Origin: Microthrixaceae bacterium
Lineage (GTDB): Bacteria; Actinomycetota; Acidimicrobiia; Acidimicrobiales; Acidimicrobilacustridaceae
Length of the DNA stretch: 6,899 bases
Assembly (NCBI GenBank): GCA_947455015.1
Contig: CANGMY010000075.1
Coordinates: 1-6,899 of the forward strand
Reading direction: 5' to 3'
A program made the translations under genes and the position numbers. Under the pieces are notes generated by a model. That model saw nothing but the letters and a program-made list of their open reading frames with translations, did not search any database and had not been told where the DNA came from. Shown piece after piece: positions 1-6,229 of the stretch. Position 1 is the stretch's first letter. Every line of letters begins with the position of its first letter.

Positions 1-603
1 ACCGCGAAGATTGTGGGACTCGGCGTCGTCACAATTCGTCGCAACGGCGTCTCGATGGAGATTCCGAACGGCGAGACCGTGCCGATTGATGTGTTGCGAC
101 AAGGCCCGACGAGTTCTTCAACAAAAGCAACCGGTCAAAGCGTGCCGTCCACCGAGCCTGCCGTCACCGAGAATTCGGTTGCGGCGACTGCGTCGAACAA
201 GATCGAAGCTTCGTTGGCCGCAGACGTAGACCGCTGCAGCGCCGAGTTCGATCGTTCGATGGAACAACGCGATGCCGCCGGAGCCGTTACCGCCACTCTC
301 GACCTTGATGATGCGATTCGCGGCTGGTCCGCTGACACGCTTCAGAGCGATGAGATGGACAGAGCGCGAGCGCTATTGCGATCAATGATCGTTCGACTCG
401 GCGAAGCGTCCAAGGGCGGACTCACTGATCCGCGAGAGGTAGTGGGCCCGCTCGTCGAGATTGCGCTCGCTGCTCGTTCGGAAGTTCGTCTGGCGAAGCT
501 CTACGACTTGTCCGATCAGATTCGCGACGGTCTTGCCGAAGCTGGCGTCGAGGTTCGCGACACGGCCGATGGCCAGATGTGGGAACTCATTACGCCCGAG
601 TGA
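1..603 (+). CDS. Cysteinyl-tRNA synthetase-like protein, C-terminal part (5' end outside window)
   Basis: The frame is open from base 1, giving 200 visible residues and a TGA stop; the GTG at 13 is probably not the true start. Residues about 78-200 resemble the DALR_2 helical domain and C-terminal tail of cysteinyl-tRNA synthetase. A helical stretch has AEFDRSM, WSADTLQSDE and MIVRLGE, and the tail has an Arg/Asp-rich helix followed by GVEVRDTADGQMWEL, matching the usual 'GI.LEDTPQG..W' ending of CysRS. In that enzyme this domain contacts the tRNA while the Rossmann domain charges Cys. The 70 residues before it do not look like the KMSKS-bearing segment that normally precedes DALR_2. They contain RRNGVSMEIPNGE and a Ser/Thr/Ala-rich linker. 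The gene may therefore be a divergent CysRS, a paralogue or a fusion. The family assignment rests on motif memory only, and the catalytic part is not visible. Confidence 0.6.
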   Translation, partial: TAKIVGLGVVTIRRNGVSMEIPNGETVPIDVLRQGPTSSSTKATGQSVPSTEPAVTENSVAATASNKIEASLAADVDRCSAEFDRSMEQRDAAGAVTATLDLDDAIRGWSADTLQSDEMDRARALLRSMIVRLGEASKGGLTDPREVVGPLVEIALAARSEVRLAKLYDLSDQIRDGLAEAGVEVRDTADGQMWELITPE

Positions 604-1440
604 TCAGTGGATCATGCCGCCGGCGTTGCCGCGGCCGCGCGCACCAGTAACGGTGTAGACGACGATGAAAACGAATGCGGCGAGCAGGATGATCGAAGCT
701 CCCGAAGAAATGTCGGCGTGGTAGCTGATGACCATGCCGACAGCCCCACAGGCCGCTCCGACAAGAGGTGCGATCACGAGCATTCGGGCGAAGGAGTTCG
801 TGAGCATGCGGGCGATAACCGCAGGTGTCACGAGCAGTGCGCTGATGAGCAGAACACCGACGATCTTCATCGTGAAGAGAATTGTGACAGCGAGCATGAG
901 CATGAGCAGCGCTTCCATGCGGCCAACATTGACGCCGGTGACATCGGCAACTTCGGGATCGAACGTTGCGAAAAGAAGCTTGCGGTAAAAGGCGCTGATG
1001 ATGGCAACCGCCAGCACACCGACGCACGCGACAGCGATGACTTCAAGTGTCGTGACACCGAGGATGGAACCGAAAAGGACCGCCTCGATAGATCGCTTTG
1101 CCTGACCGAACACATTTGAGAGTGCGAGACCGAGCGCGAACGACGCAGTCGTGATCACGCCAATGGCGGCGTCGGCGCCGATCTTTCCGCGGCGAGCAAC
1201 CCGGCCGATCATGAACGCAGAAAGAAGACCCCACATTCCGGCGCCGAGGTAGAAGTTCACGCCGAGTACCGCGCTGGCCGCTGCGCCGCCAAAAATGGAA
1301 TGCGAAAGCCCGTGACCGATGTAACTCATGCTGCGCAAGACGACGTAGACGCCTACGAGACCGCAGATGGCCCCGGCGAGTGTCGCAACCATGAATCCGT
1401 TGCGAAAGAACTCGAATTGAAATGGTTCGAACAGTGTCAT
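604..1440 (-). CDS. Metal (zinc/manganese-type) ABC transporter permease, ZnuB-like
   Basis: Integral membrane subunit of 278 residues that forms the channel of an ABC-3 family importer for Zn2+, Mn2+ or Fe2+. Hydrophobic segments run almost the whole length. Family landmarks visible are RSMSYIGHGLSHSIFGG (36-52), ADAAIG (89-94), the cytoplasmic coupling region with DPEVADVTGVN (161-171), GVLLISALLVTPA (195-207) and the late ISYHADISSGASIIL (238-252). The usual Asp of 'IGDALSHA' is His here, a variant I believe occurs in related actinobacterial permeases. The ATG start overlaps the stop of the ATPase gene by 4 bp (ATGA) and is preceded by GGGA about 5 nt upstream, so translation is probably coupled. 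The tail (GARGRGNAGGMIH) is short and basic. The stop abuts the stop of the convergent gene with no spacer. The sequence does not settle the metal; the partner lipoprotein points to zinc. Confidence 0.93.
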   Translation of the reverse strand: MTLFEPFQFEFFRNGFMVATLAGAICGLVGVYVVLRSMSYIGHGLSHSIFGGAAASAVLGVNFYLGAGMWGLLSAFMIGRVARRGKIGADAAIGVITTASFALGLALSNVFGQAKRSIEAVLFGSILGVTTLEVIAVACVGVLAVAIISAFYRKLLFATFDPEVADVTGVNVGRMEALLMLMLAVTILFTMKIVGVLLISALLVTPAVIARMLTNSFARMLVIAPLVGAACGAVGMVISYHADISSGASIILLAAFVFIVVYTVTGARGRGNAGGMIH

Positions 1441-2186
1441 TCGATTCCCATCGGGCTGTCGGTGACGAAAAGCATGCCGCCGTGTTTGAGGACTTCCATC
1501 GGTGCTCCGTAGGTGCGTTCGAGAACCGACGAGGTGAGAACTTCGGCGGGAGTTCCGACGGCGATGAGCTCACGGTTGACGCAGGCGATTAACGGCAGAT
1601 GCGCGGCAAGACCGTTGATGTCATGAGTGGAGAGCACGACAGAGGTGCCATTGCGATGAAGATCAGTGAGCAGGTGGACAACTTCATGACGGGTACGCAC
1701 ATCGACACCCGAGGTTGGTTCATCGAGAACGAGTAGTTCGGGATCGCGATGAAGGGCGCGGGCGAGGAACACCCGCTGCTGCTGGCCGCCAGAGAGTTCA
1801 CGGATATGTCGGTGTTCGAAACCGCCGAGCCCGAGTTGCTCGAGCAATTCAGCCACGCGTTTGCGCTCTGACGCGGTGGCACGGGGTCGGTACCACTTGG
1901 CCGCGGCCGCCATCAGGACGACCTCGCTCACCGTGATGGGGAAGTTCCAGTTGACGGTTTCGACCTGGGGAACATACGCGATCCGCAGATCGGCCCGACG
2001 CCGCACCACACCTTCGGTGGGTCGGAGATTTCCGAGCACCATACGCAACAGCGTTGTTTTTCCCGATCCGGATGGGCCAATGACTCCGAGAAACGAGCCC
2101 TCGTCGATCGTCAGATGGACATGCTCGAGCACGGTCGGTCCGCCATAGGAATGAGAAATTCCGTCGAGCTCAATCAGACTTGTCAC
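1437..2186 (-). CDS. Metal ABC transporter ATP-binding protein, ZnuC-like
   Basis: Cytoplasmic ATPase of 249 residues that powers metal uptake through the neighbouring permease. All ABC motifs are intact: Walker A GPSGSGKTT (37-45), Q-loop YVPQ (71-74), signature LSGGQ (131-135), Walker B LLVLDEPTSGVD (151-162) and the H-loop STHD (186-189, His188). The segment WNFPITVSEVVLM after the Q-loop is typical of the Mn/Zn/Fe importer ATPases. Length is normal for the family. The start is GTG, overlapping the stop of the lipoprotein gene as GTGA. The sequence upstream of it is C-rich with no Shine-Dalgarno, so it most likely depends on re-initiation by ribosomes finishing the upstream gene. The C-terminus (PMEVLKHGGMLFVTD) is also family-like. 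The partner permease and binding protein are immediately adjacent and co-oriented. Confidence 0.95.
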   Translation of the reverse strand: MTSLIELDGISHSYGGPTVLEHVHLTIDEGSFLGVIGPSGSGKTTLLRMVLGNLRPTEGVVRRRADLRIAYVPQVETVNWNFPITVSEVVLMAAAAKWYRPRATASERKRVAELLEQLGLGGFEHRHIRELSGGQQQRVFLARALHRDPELLVLDEPTSGVDVRTRHEVVHLLTDLHRNGTSVVLSTHDINGLAAHLPLIACVNRELIAVGTPAEVLTSSVLERTYGAPMEVLKHGGMLFVTDSPMGIE

Positions 2187-3259
2187 TGGGGGTATTTAGC
2201 GTTGTCGGGTGCGACGTCGGTGATGTTGAGATTGCGGAGAGCCGTAGCGTTGCCACCGAGGGCTTCAATCATGGTGACGTAATCGAACTGCATGAGGCCG
2301 AGAAACGAATGATCAGCATCGCCGGGTTTGCCAAGAAGGTCGTCATCGCGAAGAACGTCGACGTAGGTGACGCCGGTTTCGCGACCGATCTGTGCGAGTA
2401 CCGCGCTCGGGAAGACTTCGGAGCCGAAGATCGCCTTGACCTTGGACTTCTTTACTTGGGCGATGAGATCGCCCACTTCGCGCGCGGTGGGATCGGCAAA
2501 ATCGGAAGGCTGAATGGCGCCCAGAATCTGCCAGCCGTAGTCGGCGGCGAAGTACGCATAGGCGTCGTGATAGGTGAGCAGTTTGCGATCTTCAGCGGGC
2601 AAGGTTGCGCTTGCAGTTGCGATGGCCGCGTCGAGTTCATTGATCTTGACGGTGTAAGCGGCCGCATTCGAGGTGTAGGCCGCGGCATTCGATGGATCCA
2701 TCTTCACGAGCACATCGCGGATGACCGTCACGTACCTAGCGGCAAGTTTCGGGTCGGTCCAGAGATGGGGATTCGGCTTGCCCCCGGCCTTGGGGAAGGA
2801 GAAGTCGTAGATGTAGTCATCAACGGGCAACACCGCTGTTCCGAGTTCACAAAGGGCAGCCGATTTCGGGAGGTTGGTGGCGGCAAGTTCCTTTGTCGGT
2901 TCCTCAAGGATGAGTCCGTTCGCAAAGATCACATCGGTGCGGGCCAGCGTCGCCGCCACACTTGGCGAGGGTTCGAACGTGTGCGAATTGGTGCCCTCGG
3001 GGATGATCCCTGTGATCTGAGCGAGGCCCCCAGCGACATTCGCAACGATCGACGTGATCGGGGCGACAGTGGTTGCGATGTTGAGTGTCGAGCCGGCGGG
3101 AATGGTCTGACCAGACAGGCATTCCGCCAGCGCCTCGGCCTGGATGTCGCCAGATTGGCCAGTCGCGTCGTTTCCGGATGTCGAGGAACATCCCCCGATC
3201 AGGGCGAATGCCAAAACGGCGGCCGCGACACGAGGGGAGGTGTTTCGCAAGAAAGTCAC
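2183..3259 (-). CDS. Zinc-type ABC transporter substrate-binding lipoprotein, ZnuA-like
   Basis: Extracytoplasmic metal-binding subunit (cluster A-I/TroA fold), 358 residues from the GTG at 3259. A short N-region, a hydrophobic stretch and the lipobox LIGGC place the lipidated cysteine at C24. Likely metal ligands are His93 (NSHTFEPSPS), His165 (NPHLWTDP), His231 (YHDAYAYF) and an acidic residue, E281 or the D305-D307 cluster. Manganese proteins such as PsaA have Glu at the third position, so His231 favours zinc; this is inference from the family. The His/Asp-rich mobile loop of E. coli ZnuA is absent. Residues 190-204 contain a near-repeat (SNAAAYTSNAAAYT). A TTG at 3250 with GGTGA five bases upstream is an alternative start that also leaves a good signal peptide. 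First gene of the operon; no recognisable Zur box was found upstream. Confidence 0.93.
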   Translation of the reverse strand: MTFLRNTSPRVAAAVLAFALIGGCSSTSGNDATGQSGDIQAEALAECLSGQTIPAGSTLNIATTVAPITSIVANVAGGLAQITGIIPEGTNSHTFEPSPSVAATLARTDVIFANGLILEEPTKELAATNLPKSAALCELGTAVLPVDDYIYDFSFPKAGGKPNPHLWTDPKLAARYVTVIRDVLVKMDPSNAAAYTSNAAAYTVKINELDAAIATASATLPAEDRKLLTYHDAYAYFAADYGWQILGAIQPSDFADPTAREVGDLIAQVKKSKVKAIFGSEVFPSAVLAQIGRETGVTYVDVLRDDDLLGKPGDADHSFLGLMQFDYVTMIEALGGNATALRNLNITDVAPDNAKYPQ

Positions 3260-3453
3260 CGACCGACTCTACCGAAGTGCCCGCAGATGCAGGGGCCCGG
3301 GAGTCCGAATTCACTCAATAAACGCCGCAGAACCGAGATCTGTCGCTCCGCTTTCGATTGCATCGCAAATCACGCGCGCCACAACTGCTGGCTCTAACCC
3401 TTCGCCCATCTTCGGAGCGGTGCCTGCAATCGCACGGCACTTGATAATTGCTG
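3260..3453 (-). promoter_or_regulatory. Gene-free stretch expected to carry the importer promoter; mostly SDR gene remnant
   Basis: The importer operon must be transcribed from this 194-bp stretch or from read-through of the surface-protein gene ending at 3454. About 130 bp of it is the SDR remnant at 3311-3439, leaving 51 bp of unique sequence next to the start codon. I see no convincing -35/-10 pair and no AT-rich palindrome of the kind bound by zinc-uptake repressors. A small imperfect dyad surrounds GAATTC at 3307-3312, and a GC-rich imperfect hairpin lies around 3279-3297. The position as a promoter region is inferred from gene layout only. Confidence 0.3.
3311..3439 (-). pseudogene. Remnant: 3' end of a short-chain dehydrogenase gene, duplicate of the 3' end of the SDR gene at 5513-6208
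   Basis: Read on the minus strand, this gives a 42-codon fragment, in frame and ending in its own TGA at 3311-3313. It begins C-R-A-I-A-G-T-A-P-K-M and ends G-S-A-A-F-I-E. It aligns without gaps with the last residues of the intact SDR (from RAIAGTAPKM to LGSDAF), differing at only a few positions before the tips. At DNA level 3345-3382 equals 5556-5593 (38 bp exact) and 3405-3433 equals 5616-5644 (29 bp exact), both at an offset of 2211. The 22 bp between those blocks differ at about 10 positions. Homology stops abruptly near 3437, 14-17 bp after the stop of the upstream propeller gene. There is no start codon or nucleotide-binding half, so it cannot make an enzyme. Confidence 0.9.
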
Positions 3454-4842
3454 TTACCCGGTGAATGCAGGTGCGACAAGATCCGACGTCGGGGTGACCG
3501 CAACGACGGAAGGGTCAGAGATGCCGACGGCATTAATTGCGGTGACCGATATGTCATAGGTGGTTCCGTTGGTCAGGCCGCTAATCGTGCACGAGGTAGC
3601 CGTTGTCGTTGTGCAGCTCTGGCCGCCTGCGGAAGCCGTGGCGGTGTATCCAGTGATGGGGCTTCCGCCAGTGTTGGTTGGTGCAGTCCACGAAATAGTT
3701 GCCTGAGCATTCCCTGGCGTGGCCGTGACGTTGGCGGGAGGTTGTGGCGGGAAAGTAATTCGCGAGACCGTGCCGCTGCCTTGGTTCGTCACCCACACAC
3801 TCGATCCGTCCGGACTCACAACAACGCCGTAGGGGCTAGAGCCAACAGTGATTGAAGTGACGACATTGGTAGCGGTGTCAATACGCGAGACCGTGCCGCT
3901 GCCTTGGTTCGTCACCCAGACACTCGATCCGTCAGGACTCACAACAACGCCCCAGGGGTTAGCGCCAACCGTGATTGAGGAGGTGACGGCATTGGTGGCG
4001 GTGTCAACACGCGAGACAGTTTCGCTGATTTGGTTCGTCACCCACACACTCGATCCGTCAGGACTCACAACAACGCCGTAGGGGCTAGAGCCAACAGTGA
4101 TTGAAGTGACGACATTGGTAGCAGTGTCAATACGCGAGACAGTGCCGCTCTGATAGTTCGTCACCCACACACTCGATCCGTCAGGACTCACAGCAACGAT
4201 GAATGGGTAAGTACCAACCGTGATTGACGTGACGGCATCGGTAGTCGTGTCAATACGCGAGACATCGATGAGGTTCGTCACCCAGACACTTGATCCGTCA
4301 GGACTCACAACAACGCTTGATGGGTAGAAGCCAACAGTGATTGAGGTGACTGCTTCGGTGGTTGTGTTGATCCGCGAGACAACGGCGACGCCGTTTTGGT
4401 TTGTCACCGCCACCCAGACACTCGATCCGTCAGGACTCACAGCCACACTGGAGGGGCCAGTGCCAACAGTGATTGAGGTGACGGCATTGGTAGCGGTGTT
4501 AATACGCGAGACAGTGTCGCTGTTGAAGTTCGTCACCCACACACTCGATCCGTCAGGACTCACAGCCACACTGGAGGGGCCAGTGCCAACAGTGATTGAG
4601 GTGACGGCATTGGTAGCGGTGTTAATACGCGAGACAGTGGCGCTGTTGAAGTTCGTCACCCACACACTCGATCCGTCAGGACTCACAGCCACGCTGGAGG
4701 GGCCAGTCTCGACCGTGATTGAGGTGACGGCGGTTTGAGAAGGTGTGATTGCACTGGCAGGCCCAGGCAACGTCATCACACTCAGAATGGCAAACGCTGT
4801 TGCAATTGCTGCGAACATTGCGAGCACTGATCTGCGGAACAT
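3454..4842 (-). CDS. Secreted YVTN-type beta-propeller protein with FN3 domain and C-terminal PAFTG tag
   Basis: Predicted extracellular protein of 462 residues. The ATG at 4842 is chosen because AGGGG lies 7 nt upstream (4850-4854) and it begins a classic signal peptide: FRRS, a hydrophobic core, and cleavage after PASA (A31). The longer frame from a TTG at 4890 adds only Arg-rich residues. Residues 38-363 are eight tandem repeats of about 41 residues with the core AVTSITVG, PSSVAVSPDGSSVWVTN and VSRIDTATN. These are YVTN/lactonase-like propeller blades, usually binding or scaffold modules. Residues about 364-453 form an FN3 domain (PPANVTATPGNAQATISW, GYTATAS, TNGTTYDISVTAIN) with two cysteines in its middle. 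The chain ends SDLVAPAFTG and then stops, with no membrane anchor. No catalytic residues are recognisable; adhesion or surface binding is a guess. Confidence 0.9.
   Translation of the reverse strand: MFRRSVLAMFAAIATAFAILSVMTLPGPASAITPSQTAVTSITVETGPSSVAVSPDGSSVWVTNFNSATVSRINTATNAVTSITVGTGPSSVAVSPDGSSVWVTNFNSDTVSRINTATNAVTSITVGTGPSSVAVSPDGSSVWVAVTNQNGVAVVSRINTTTEAVTSITVGFYPSSVVVSPDGSSVWVTNLIDVSRIDTTTDAVTSITVGTYPFIVAVSPDGSSVWVTNYQSGTVSRIDTATNVVTSITVGSSPYGVVVSPDGSSVWVTNQISETVSRVDTATNAVTSSITVGANPWGVVVSPDGSSVWVTNQGSGTVSRIDTATNVVTSITVGSSPYGVVVSPDGSSVWVTNQGSGTVSRITFPPQPPANVTATPGNAQATISWTAPTNTGGSPITGYTATASAGGQSCTTTTATSCTISGLTNGTTYDISVTAINAVGISDPSVVAVTPTSDLVAPAFTG
3457..3480 (-). other. C-terminal tag codons of the propeller protein (LVAPAFTG)
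   Basis: These are the last eight codons before TAA. They follow the FN3 domain with almost no linker. The 16 bases GCATTCACCGGGTAAC (minus strand, 3453-3468) also occur at the end of the gene at 4955-5476. The role as a tag is inferred from recurrence in three neighbouring secreted proteins. Confidence 0.6.
3754..4731 (-). repeat. Eight tandem in-frame coding repeats (propeller blades), period mostly 123 bp
   Basis: The anchor ACTCGATCC recurs at 3799, 3922, 4048, 4171, 4288, 4420, 4543 and 4666 (plus-strand reading), giving spacings of 123, 126, 123, 117, 132, 123 and 123 bp. All are multiples of three, so blade length varies without breaking the frame. Some copies are homogenised: 4418-4516 is identical to 4541-4639 (99 bp), and 3812-3873 is identical to 4061-4122 (62 bp). 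The repeats lie inside a coding gene and are not CRISPR-like. Confidence 0.95.
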
Positions 4843-4954
4843 TTGAGAACCCCTGACTAAGAGTCGATCCCTTCGCCGGTCGACCGACAAAGCCTAGGGC
4901 ATGCTGCGATCAGAGAAGCCGGCGAACGGGTGAGAAAGTCTCAGTGGTTAGTGG
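4843..4954 (-). promoter_or_regulatory. Intergenic region upstream of the propeller gene: Shine-Dalgarno, small palindromes
   Basis: 112 bp separate the stop of the small secreted protein from the propeller ATG. The Shine-Dalgarno AGGGG is at 4850-4854. A perfect 10-bp palindrome CGGTCGACCG lies at 4877-4886 and could be an operator. A short hairpin TGAGA-aag-TCTCA at 4931-4943 follows the upstream stop but has no T-run, so it is a weak terminator candidate at best. No clear -35/-10 pair is visible. Confidence 0.35.
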
Positions 4955-5476
4955 TTACCCGGTGAATGCCGGTTCAACTGGATCTGACGACGCATTTGTC
5001 GTTGTCGGCGGCGCTGTTGTCTGAGTTGTTTGGGTTCCGTGAACTGTTAGTTCGATATCGACCGAATAACCGGAGTAGTACTCAGACTCACTTGCAGCGA
5101 TCGCCGCAAGATGAACGATCTGATCAGACGTAAAAACACTGAAATCAGTCACCGACAATGTCAACGTCTTCGTCGTAAACCAATCGTTGGATTCCCATTG
5201 AATTGATGATGGCGAGACCGACAGACCCGCTGGAATAGTCGAAGTGAAATCCAACACGACCAAACAAGGCGGGGGAGATAATGGATCACAAAGAATTGGT
5301 TCAGCTAACTCGAAATCGATGGTCCATTGTCGAGAGTCATCGAGAGTTATGGCAGTTCTGCTAGCGCTGATCTTTCCAGCCTGTGCTTGGGAAACTCCTG
5401 CGCCTAGGGCACCTACAGAACTAAGGCAAAGAGCAAAAACGAAAACTGACAGTGAAACATTTTTCAGTTTTTTCAT
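4955..5476 (-). CDS. Small secreted Calx-beta-like sandwich protein with C-terminal PAFTG tag
   Basis: Predicted exported protein of 173 residues. The signal peptide is clear: KKLKN, a hydrophobic core, then cleavage after AQA (A33). Residues about 40-147 look like one immunoglobulin-like beta sandwich of the Calx-beta or 'bacterial repeat' kind. Key strings are WTIDFELAEP, AGLSVSPSSIQW, WFTTKTLTLSV and YYSGYSVDIELTV, reminiscent of the 'LTFTPSNWNTPQTVTVT ... VSVTV' pattern. C63 and C71 bracket a Pro-rich loop and may form a disulfide. A Thr/Pro-rich linker (148-160) leads to DPVEPAFTG and the stop. There is no clear Shine-Dalgarno. The start lies 36 bp after the SDR stop, so the two could be co-transcribed. 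GC is lower than in the flanking genes: sampled 60-bp lines give 45-47%, against 68% in the permease gene. This fits a foreign origin. Function unknown. Confidence 0.85.
   Translation of the reverse strand: MKKLKNVSLSVFVFALCLSSVGALGAGVSQAQAGKISASRTAITLDDSRQWTIDFELAEPILCDPLSPPPCLVVLDFTSTIPAGLSVSPSSIQWESNDWFTTKTLTLSVTDFSVFTSDQIVHLAAIAASESEYYSGYSVDIELTVHGTQTTQTTAPPTTTNASSDPVEPAFTG
4958..4984 (-). other. C-terminal tag codons of the small sandwich protein (DPVEPAFTG)
   Basis: Last nine codons before TAA, placed after a Thr/Pro-rich linker. The tag matches the endings at 3457-3480 and 6275-6301. In-frame sequence after the stop encodes no hydrophobic helix, so a frameshifted or read-through membrane anchor is not hidden there. 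Confidence 0.6.
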
Positions 5477-5512
5477 GGACCAAACGATACCGGGGCATGA
5501 TCTTCTTGCGGG

Positions 5513-6208
5513 CTAGTTACCGCTCACCACAAACGCATCCGACCCCAAATCCGTTGCTCCGCTTTCGATTGCATCGCAAATCACGCGCGCCACGGTCGCT
5601 GGTTTAAGCCCCTCACCCATCTTCGGAGCGGTGCCTGCAATCGCCCGACCCGCAAGCCCGGTTTCGGTATGCGGTGGTCGCGCATCAAGCACGCGCACAC
5701 CTTTACGTCGCGCTTCACGCGCCAAACCTTCGTCGAACGCGCGCACCGCGGCTTTCGACGCGCCGTAGGCCACCATGCCAGGCAGATTCTGTTCGGCAAT
5801 GACACCGGAAATATTCACGATCACGCCGCCGGTCGAAAGTGTGTTCATCGCTTCGGTTGCAATCATGATGGGAATGAACGTGTTGGTCATGAACAGGTCT
5901 TCCATCACATCGGTCGACAGCGTCGCAACGTCTCCGAAGGCCACGACTCCAACACTGTTGATCACAACATCGACCTTGCCGTGATGCTCAACCGCTGTTC
6001 GTAGTGCTGTTGCACATGCATCGGGTGATCGCAGATCAAGTGCCAACCGCGGGCCAGCCGCCGTCAACTGATCGAGACGTTGCTGGTCGCGCCCCACCAG
6101 GGTGAGAGCGGCCTTACGTGCGGCAAGTTCTTCGCCGAGCGCCTGACCCAGTCCACCGGTGGCGCCCAGCAAAAGAACCGAGGCACCGTTGAGTGCTGTG
6201 CTTGTCAT
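5513..6208 (-). CDS. Short-chain dehydrogenase/reductase (SDR family oxidoreductase)
   Basis: Cytoplasmic NAD(P)-dependent oxidoreductase of 231 residues, the normal length for a classical SDR. The Rossmann nucleotide-binding motif is GATGGLG (15-21). GRD (39-41) after the second strand suggests NADP(H) preference. NSVG (84-87) replaces the usual NNAG. The catalytic set is complete: Asn109, Ser134 (VNISG), Tyr148 and Lys152 (YGASK). Downstream come DARPPHTETG and a C-terminal helix ending DAFVVSGN. The substrate cannot be read from sequence. The start ATG has no obvious Shine-Dalgarno. Nothing links this enzyme functionally to the surface proteins around it. Its 3' end is duplicated as a remnant about 2.2 kb away next to the metal importer, so this gene marks one edge of a rearrangement. 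Confidence 0.93.
   Translation of the reverse strand: MTSTALNGASVLLLGATGGLGQALGEELAARKAALTLVGRDQQRLDQLTAAGPRLALDLRSPDACATALRTAVEHHGKVDVVINSVGVVAFGDVATLSTDVMEDLFMTNTFIPIMIATEAMNTLSTGGVIVNISGVIAEQNLPGMVAYGASKAAVRAFDEGLAREARRKGVRVLDARPPHTETGLAGRAIAGTAPKMGEGLKPATVARVICDAIESGATDLGSDAFVVSGN
5541..5647 (-). repeat. Direct-repeat partner of the SDR remnant, inside the intact SDR gene
   Basis: This part of the intact gene aligns colinearly and without gaps with about 3330-3436, at a constant offset of 2211 bp. It contains exact blocks of 38 bp (5556-5593) and 29 bp (5616-5644). Both copies point the same way, so recombination between them would remove the two surface-protein genes as one unit and leave one SDR gene. 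Confidence 0.85.
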
Positions 6209-6229
6209 GGACCGAGTTCTACCGCATCA

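Noticed and set aside
607..1119. Plus-strand frame opposite the permease gene
   Set aside because: Very polar Asp/Glu/His/Arg-rich translation typical of the antisense of a membrane protein; no start signal or homology.
2180..3397. Long plus-strand open frame (405 codons) opposite the lipoprotein gene
   Set aside because: It mirrors the lipoprotein gene, which has a lipobox, ligand residues and operon overlaps; the antisense product shows no recognisable domain.
3315..3557. Minus-strand 80-codon frame
   Set aside because: Wrong frame across both the propeller 3' end and the SDR remnant.
3754..4731. CRISPR array
   Set aside because: Period of about 123 bp, coding throughout, no spacers of uniform length and no cas genes.
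3848..4738. Plus-strand open frames through the propeller repeats
   Set aside because: They are open only because the same repeat unit lacks stops on the other strand; the minus-strand reading has a signal peptide and domains.
4843..4890. Longer start (TTG at 4890) for the propeller protein
   Set aside because: It would put Arg-rich residues before a textbook signal peptide, while the ATG at 4842 has a Shine-Dalgarno.
4931..4943. Intrinsic terminator after the small secreted protein
   Set aside because: Five-base stem without a T-run; too weak to call.
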